A stretch of DNA of 14,562 nucleotides, from the NCBI RefSeq assembly GCF_000003605.2, contig NW_003121390.1, positions 1-14,562 on the forward strand. The letters run 5' to 3'. Each line of letters starts with the position of its first letter. The first letter of the stretch is position 1. The notes below the pieces were generated by a model. That model did no database searches, was not told the DNA's origin, and saw only the letters and a list, made by a program, of their open reading frames with translations. Source of the DNA: Saccoglossus kowalevskii. Lineage: Eukaryota > Hemichordata > Enteropneusta > Harrimaniidae. This document shows, in pieces, positions 11,219 to 14,562 of the stretch. The position numbers and the translations under genes were made by a program.

Positions 11219-12495
11219 CACCTGTATGGCTGTTACACATTGTCTTGTATTGAAAATCTCCTCACCTGTATAACTGTTACACATTGTCTTGTATTGAAAA
11301 TTTCCTCACCTGTATGACAGTTTACACATTGTCTTGTATTGAAAATCTCCTCACCTGTATGACAGTTACACATTGTCTTGTATTGAAAATCTCCTCACCT
11401 GTATGACAGTTACACATTGTCTTGTATTGAAAATCTCCTCACCTGTATGGCAGTTACACATTGTCTTGTATTGAACATTTCCTCACCTGTATGGCAGTTA
11501 CACATTGTCTTGTATTGAAAATCTCCTCACCTGTATGACAGTTACACATTGTCTTGTATTGAAAATCTCCTCACCTGTATGGCAGTTACACATTGTCTTG
11601 TATTGAAAATCTCCTCACCTGTATGACTGTTACACATTGTCTTGTATTGAAAATCTCCTCACCTGTATGACAGTTACACATTGTCTTGTATTGAAAATCT
11701 CCTCACCTGTATGACTGTTACACATTGTCTTGTATTGAAAATCTCCTCACCTGTATGACAGTTACACATTGTCTTGTATTGAAAATCTCCTCACCTGTAT
11801 GACAGTTACACATTGTCTTGTATTGAAAATCTCCTCACCTGTATGACAGTTACACATTGTCTTGTATTGAAAATCTCCTCACCTGTATGGCAGTTACACA
11901 TTGTCTTGTATTGAAAATCTCCTCACCTGTATGGCAGTTACACATTGTCTTGTATTGAACATTTCCTCACCTGTATGACAGTTACACATTGTCTTGTATT
12001 GAAAATCTCCTCACCTGTATGACAGTTACACATTGTCTTGTATTGAAAATCTCCTCACCTGTATGACAGTTACACATTGTCTTGTATTGAAAATCTCCTC
12101 ACCTGTATGACAGTTACACATTGTCTTATATTAAAAATCTCCTCACCTGTATGACAGTTACACATTGTCTTGTATTGAAAATCTCCTCACCTGTATGACT
12201 GTTACACATTGTCTTGTATTGAAAATCTCCTCACCTGTATGACAGATACACATTGTCTTGTATTGAAAATCTCCTCACCTGTATGACAGTTACACATTGT
12301 CTTGTATTGAAAATCTCCTCACCTGTATAACTGTTACACATTGTCTTGTATTGAAAATCTCCTCACCTGTATGACAGTTACACATTGTCTTGTATTGAAA
12401 ATCTCCTCACCTGTATGACAGTTACACATTGTCTTATATTAAAAATCTCCTCACCTGTATGACAGTTACACATTGTCTTGTATTGAAAATCTCCT
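11219..12495. repeat. Higher-order repeat copy 4 (29 units, 1277 bp)
   Basis: This is the shortest copy. It opens w, i-f, x, a, a, gc, g, a, g, t, a, t. The second unit (11263) has TATTG where the other copies have TAATG. The middle is contracted to a, a, a, g, gc, and it then rejoins the common ending a, a, a, ay, a, t, a(GATACAC), a, i, a, ay, a. Relative to copy 2, 13 units are missing. Confidence 0.85.
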
Positions 12496-12980
12496 CACCT
12501 GTATGGCTGTTACACATTGTCTTGTATTGAAAATCTCCTCACCTGTATAACTGTTACACATTGTCTTGTAATGAAAATTTCCTCACCTGTATGACAGTTT
12601 ACACATTGTCTTGTATTGAAAATCTCCTCACCTGTATGACAGTTACACATTGTCTTGTATTGAAAATCTCCTCACCTGTATGACAGTTACACATTGTCTT
12701 GTATTGAAAATCTCCTCACCTGTATGGCAGTTACACATTGTCTTGTATTGAACATTTCCTCACCTGTATGACAGTTACACATTGTCTTGTATTGAAAATC
12801 TCCTCACCTGTATGGCAGTTACACATTGTCTTGTATTGAACATTTCCTCACCTGTATGGCAGTTACACATTGTCTTGTATTGAAAATCTCCTCACCTGTA
12901 TGACAGTTACACATTGTCTTGTATTGAAAATCTCCTCACCTGTATGACAGTTACACATTGTCTTGTATTGAAAATCTCCT
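12496..12980. repeat. Higher-order repeat copy 5, truncated (11 units)
   Basis: It opens with w, i-n, x, a, a, gc like copies 1-3, then runs a, gc, g, a, a and passes at about 12893 into block A. Only the opening cassette of the higher-order repeat is present, so this is a broken final copy. Confidence 0.82.
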
Positions 12981-13692
12981 CATTACCTGTATGACTGTTA
13001 CACATTGTCTTGTATTGAAAATCTCCTCACCTGTATAACTGTTACACATTGTCTTGTATTGAAAATCTCCTCACCTGTATGACAGTTACACATTGTCTTG
13101 TATTGAAAATCTCCTCATTACCTGTATGACTGTTACACATTGTCTTGTATTGAAAATCTCCTCACCTGTATGACAGTTACACATTGTCTTGTATTGAAAA
13201 TCTCCTCACCTGTATGACAGTTACACATTGTCTTGTAATGAAAATTTCCTCACCTGTATGACAGTTTACACATTGTCTTGTATTGAAAATCTCCTCACCT
13301 GTATGGCAGTTACACATTGTCTTGTATTGAAAATTTCCTCACCTGTATGACAGTTTACACATTGTCTTGTATTGAAAATCTCCTCACCTGTATGGCAGTT
13401 ACGCATTGTCTTGTATTGAAAATCTCCTCACCTGTATGACAGTTACACATTGTCTTGTATTGAAAATCTCCTCACCTGTATGACAGTTACACATTGTCTT
13501 GTATTGAAAATCTCCTCACCTGTATGACAGTTACACATTGTCTTGTATTGAAAATCTCCTCACCTGTATGACAGTTACACATTGTCTTGTATTGAAAATC
13601 TCCTCACCTGTATGACTGTTACACATTGTCTTGTATTGAAAATCTCCTCACCTGCATGACTGTTACACATTGTCTTGTATTGAAAATCTCCT
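12893..13692. repeat. Duplicated block A, right copy (18 units)
   Basis: This matches 271-1070 unit for unit, including three different length variants (47-bp and 45-bp units) and the singular TTACGC and TGCATG substitutions. The two copies lie 12622 bp apart near opposite ends of the array, which implies recent exchange or copying over the length of the array. It follows directly on the fifth copy of the w-i-n-x higher-order repeat. Confidence 0.9.
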
Positions 13693-14000
13693 CACCTGTA
13701 TGACTGTTACACATTGTCTTGTATTGAAAATCTCCTCACCTGTATAACTGTTACACATTGTCTTGTATTGAAAATCTCCTCACCTGTATGACAGTTACAC
13801 ATTGTCTTGTATTGAAAATCTCCTCACCTGTATAACTGTTACACATTGTCTTGTATTGAAAATCTCCTCACCTGTATGACAGTTACACATTGTCTTGTAT
13901 TGAAAATCTCCTCACCTGTATGACAGTTACACATTGTCTTGTATTGAAAATCTCCTCACCTGTATGACAGTTACACATTGTCTTGTATTGAAAATCTCCT

Positions 14001-14527
14001 CACCTGTATGACTGTTACACATTGTCTTGTATTGAAAATTTCCTCACCTGTATGACAGTTTACACATTGTCTTGTATTGAAAATCTCCTCACCTGTATGG
14101 CAGTTACACATTGTCTTGTATTGAAAATCTCCTCACCTGTATGACAGTTACATATTGTCTTGTATTGAAAATCTCCTCACCTGTATAACTTACACATTGT
14201 CTTGTATTGAAAATCTGCTCACCTGTATGACTGTTACACATTGTCTTGTATTGAAAATCTCCTCACCTGTATGACAGTTACACATTGTCTTGTATTGAAA
14301 ATCTCCTCACCTGTATGACAGTTACACATTGTCTTGTATTGAAAATCTCCTCACCTGTATGACAGTTACACATTGTCTTGTATTGAAAATCTGCTCACCT
14401 GTATGACTGTTACACATTGTCTTGTATTGAAAATCTCCTCACCTGTATGACAGTTACACATTGTCTTGTATTGAAAATCTCCTCACCTGTATGACAGTTA
14501 CACATTGTCTTGTATTGAAAATCTCCT
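14001..14527. repeat. Right-terminal units with CTGCT ends
   Basis: The last dozen units include t-f then x (14001, 14045), g, a unit with a private TTACATATTG (14134) and a 42-bp d unit (14178). Two units, at 14178 and 14352, end CTGCT instead of CTCCT, a change seen nowhere else in the window. Private variants at the edge fit the usual pattern that array ends are less homogenised than the centre. Confidence 0.75.
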
Positions 14528-14558
14528 CATCACCTGTATCTCCTCTCCTCTTGTATAG
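14526..14558 (+). promoter_or_regulatory. Candidate 3' splice site (branch point, polypyrimidine tract, AG)
   Basis: The right edge reads as a textbook acceptor on the + strand. CTCAT at 14526-14530 fits the loose yUnAy branch-point pattern with its A at 14529. A 13-base pyrimidine run covers 14540-14552, and TATAG ends with AG at 14557-14558, 28 bases after the branch A. An exon would then begin ACTG at 14559. The motif is short and the window ends four bases later, so no exon can be tested. Chance is a serious alternative because the repeat itself is rich in TCTCCT. Confidence 0.25.
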
Positions 14559-14562
14559 ACTG
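14528..14562. repeat. Degenerate terminal unit, right edge of the array
   Basis: After the last good unit (14484-14527) the sequence starts like another unit (CATCACCTGTAT, 14528-14539). It then departs into a pyrimidine-rich stretch, CTCCTCTCCTCTT (14540-14552), followed by GTATAGACTG. The expected GACAGTTACAC core is missing, and CTTGTAT returns early, as if about 20 bp had been deleted or replaced. This is the only strongly divergent segment in the window and probably marks the boundary with unique flanking DNA. The same bases can be read as a splice acceptor, which is listed separately. Confidence 0.75.

Larger units (their letters stand above)
4..14527. repeat. 44-bp minisatellite/satellite array, about 329 units
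   Basis: This is a head-to-tail array of a 44-bp unit, best exemplified by 51-94. Reading every unit by eye gave 329 complete copies with no interrupting sequence: 296 of 44 bp, 14 of 47 bp, 15 of 45 bp, 3 of 42 bp and 1 of 41 bp. These lengths add up to the observed coordinates. Most units differ from the consensus at zero to three positions, mainly positions 10, 11 and 13 and positions 29-40. The consensus composition is 12 A, 16 T, 10 C and 6 G. There are no spacers, so it is not CRISPR. Forward stops at unit positions 33-35 in all units, and reverse stops at 44-2 and 15-17 in nearly all, rule out a repetitive protein. Such arrays usually grow by slippage and unequal exchange. No function is evident; the array could be intergenic, intronic, subtelomeric or pericentromeric. 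Confidence 0.98.
51..14536. promoter_or_regulatory. About 311 CACCTG E-boxes at 44-bp spacing
   Basis: Every unit that starts CACCTG supplies one canonical CANNTG E-box; CACCTG is the form preferred by Snail/ZEB-type repressors and E-proteins in animals (family knowledge). By my count 18 of 329 units lack it: the 14 p units (TTACCTG), two CGCCTG units (2039, 9939) and two CTACTG units (4113, 10910). The degenerate tail has one more at 14531-14536. The motif sits in the unit consensus, so its abundance follows from amplification and is not proof of selection or binding. Confidence 0.4.

Noticed and set aside
271-13692. The long matching blocks as assembly artefacts
   Set aside because: Not fully excluded, but each pair is bounded by different neighbours, has different offsets (708, 2873, 5785, 7900, 8780 and 12622) and is interleaved with the others. 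A simple duplicated contig would give one offset only.
4-14527. CRISPR array
   Set aside because: The 44-bp period is made wholly of repeat. There are no unique spacers between copies, no leader and no cas genes, and 329 abutting units with graded variants is a satellite pattern.
4-14527. Repetitive protein-coding gene
   Set aside because: Every unit has a forward stop at positions 33-35, and reverse-strand stops occur at TCA and TTA in nearly every unit. With a 44-bp period these rotate through all frames, so open stretches stay near or below about 130 bp, somewhat more only where 45-bp units occur.
4-14527. Plasmid or phage iteron origin
   Set aside because: Iteron arrays are usually short sets of roughly 20-bp repeats beside a rep gene. 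Here there are hundreds of units, no rep gene and no AT-rich melting region distinct from the repeat.
4-14527. Telomeric repeat
   Set aside because: The unit is 44 bp and has no short G-rich or C-rich telomere motif. A subtelomeric position is possible but nothing in the window shows it.
1-14562. Transposon, tRNA, rRNA or promoter sequences
   Set aside because: The whole window except the last 35 bp is the 44-bp unit. I saw no terminal inverted repeats, RNA-gene elements or core promoter that is not simply part of each unit.

Overview
The window is one tandem-repeat array with no genes. It consists of about 329 head-to-tail copies of a 44-bp unit running from base 4 to base 14527, followed by a degenerate 35-bp tail at 14528-14562. 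A clean example of the unit is 51-94. It begins CACCTGTATG, contains GTTACACATTGTC and then TTGTATTGAAAA, and ends TCTCCT. It is about 36% GC and has no CpG in the consensus. An uninterrupted, well-homogenised array of this size and unit length is typical of a eukaryotic minisatellite/satellite, probably from an animal nuclear genome. That is inference: no gene, transposon or RNA is present to fix the taxon.

Units differ mainly at a few fixed positions, so each can be typed and read as a bar-code. At unit positions 10-13 the types are a = GACAG, t = GACTG, g = GGCAG, w = GGCTG and i = AACTG. In the 3' half the plain form is GAAAATCTCC; the variants are c = GAACATTTCC, f = GAAAATTTCC, n = TAATGAAAATTTCC, N = TAATGAAAATCTCC, y = TTATATTAAAAATC, k = TTGTATTAAAAATC and o = GTTTTG. 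Length variants are p (47 bp, begins CATTACC), x (45 bp, GTTTACAC) and d (42 bp, ATAACTTACAC). By my parse there are 296 units of 44 bp, 14 of 47, 15 of 45, 3 of 42 and 1 of 41.

The unit order is not random. The left part (1-5749) holds several long blocks that recur elsewhere. The block 271-1070 recurs at 12893-13692, 1291-2035 at 10071-10815, 1995-2390 at 9895-10290, 2391-2876 at 5264-5749, 2965-3668 at 8750-9453, and 3801-4112 at 4509-4820. The middle and right part (5750-12980) is a higher-order repeat: five successive blocks open with the same cassette w-i-n(or f)-x-a-a-gc and have spacings of 1940, 1852, 1677 and 1277 bp. The last stretch (12981-14527) returns to left-type blocks. This is what repeated unequal crossing-over, gene conversion or circle re-integration would leave.

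No reading frame of useful length exists on either strand. The forward strand has a stop codon at unit positions 33-35 in every unit, and the reverse strand has two stops in nearly every unit. Because 44 is not a multiple of 3, these stops close all frames. The best non-repeat observations are that almost every unit carries the E-box CACCTG (about 311 sites 44 bp apart), and that the degenerate right end resembles a 3' splice site, which would fit an array lying inside an intron.
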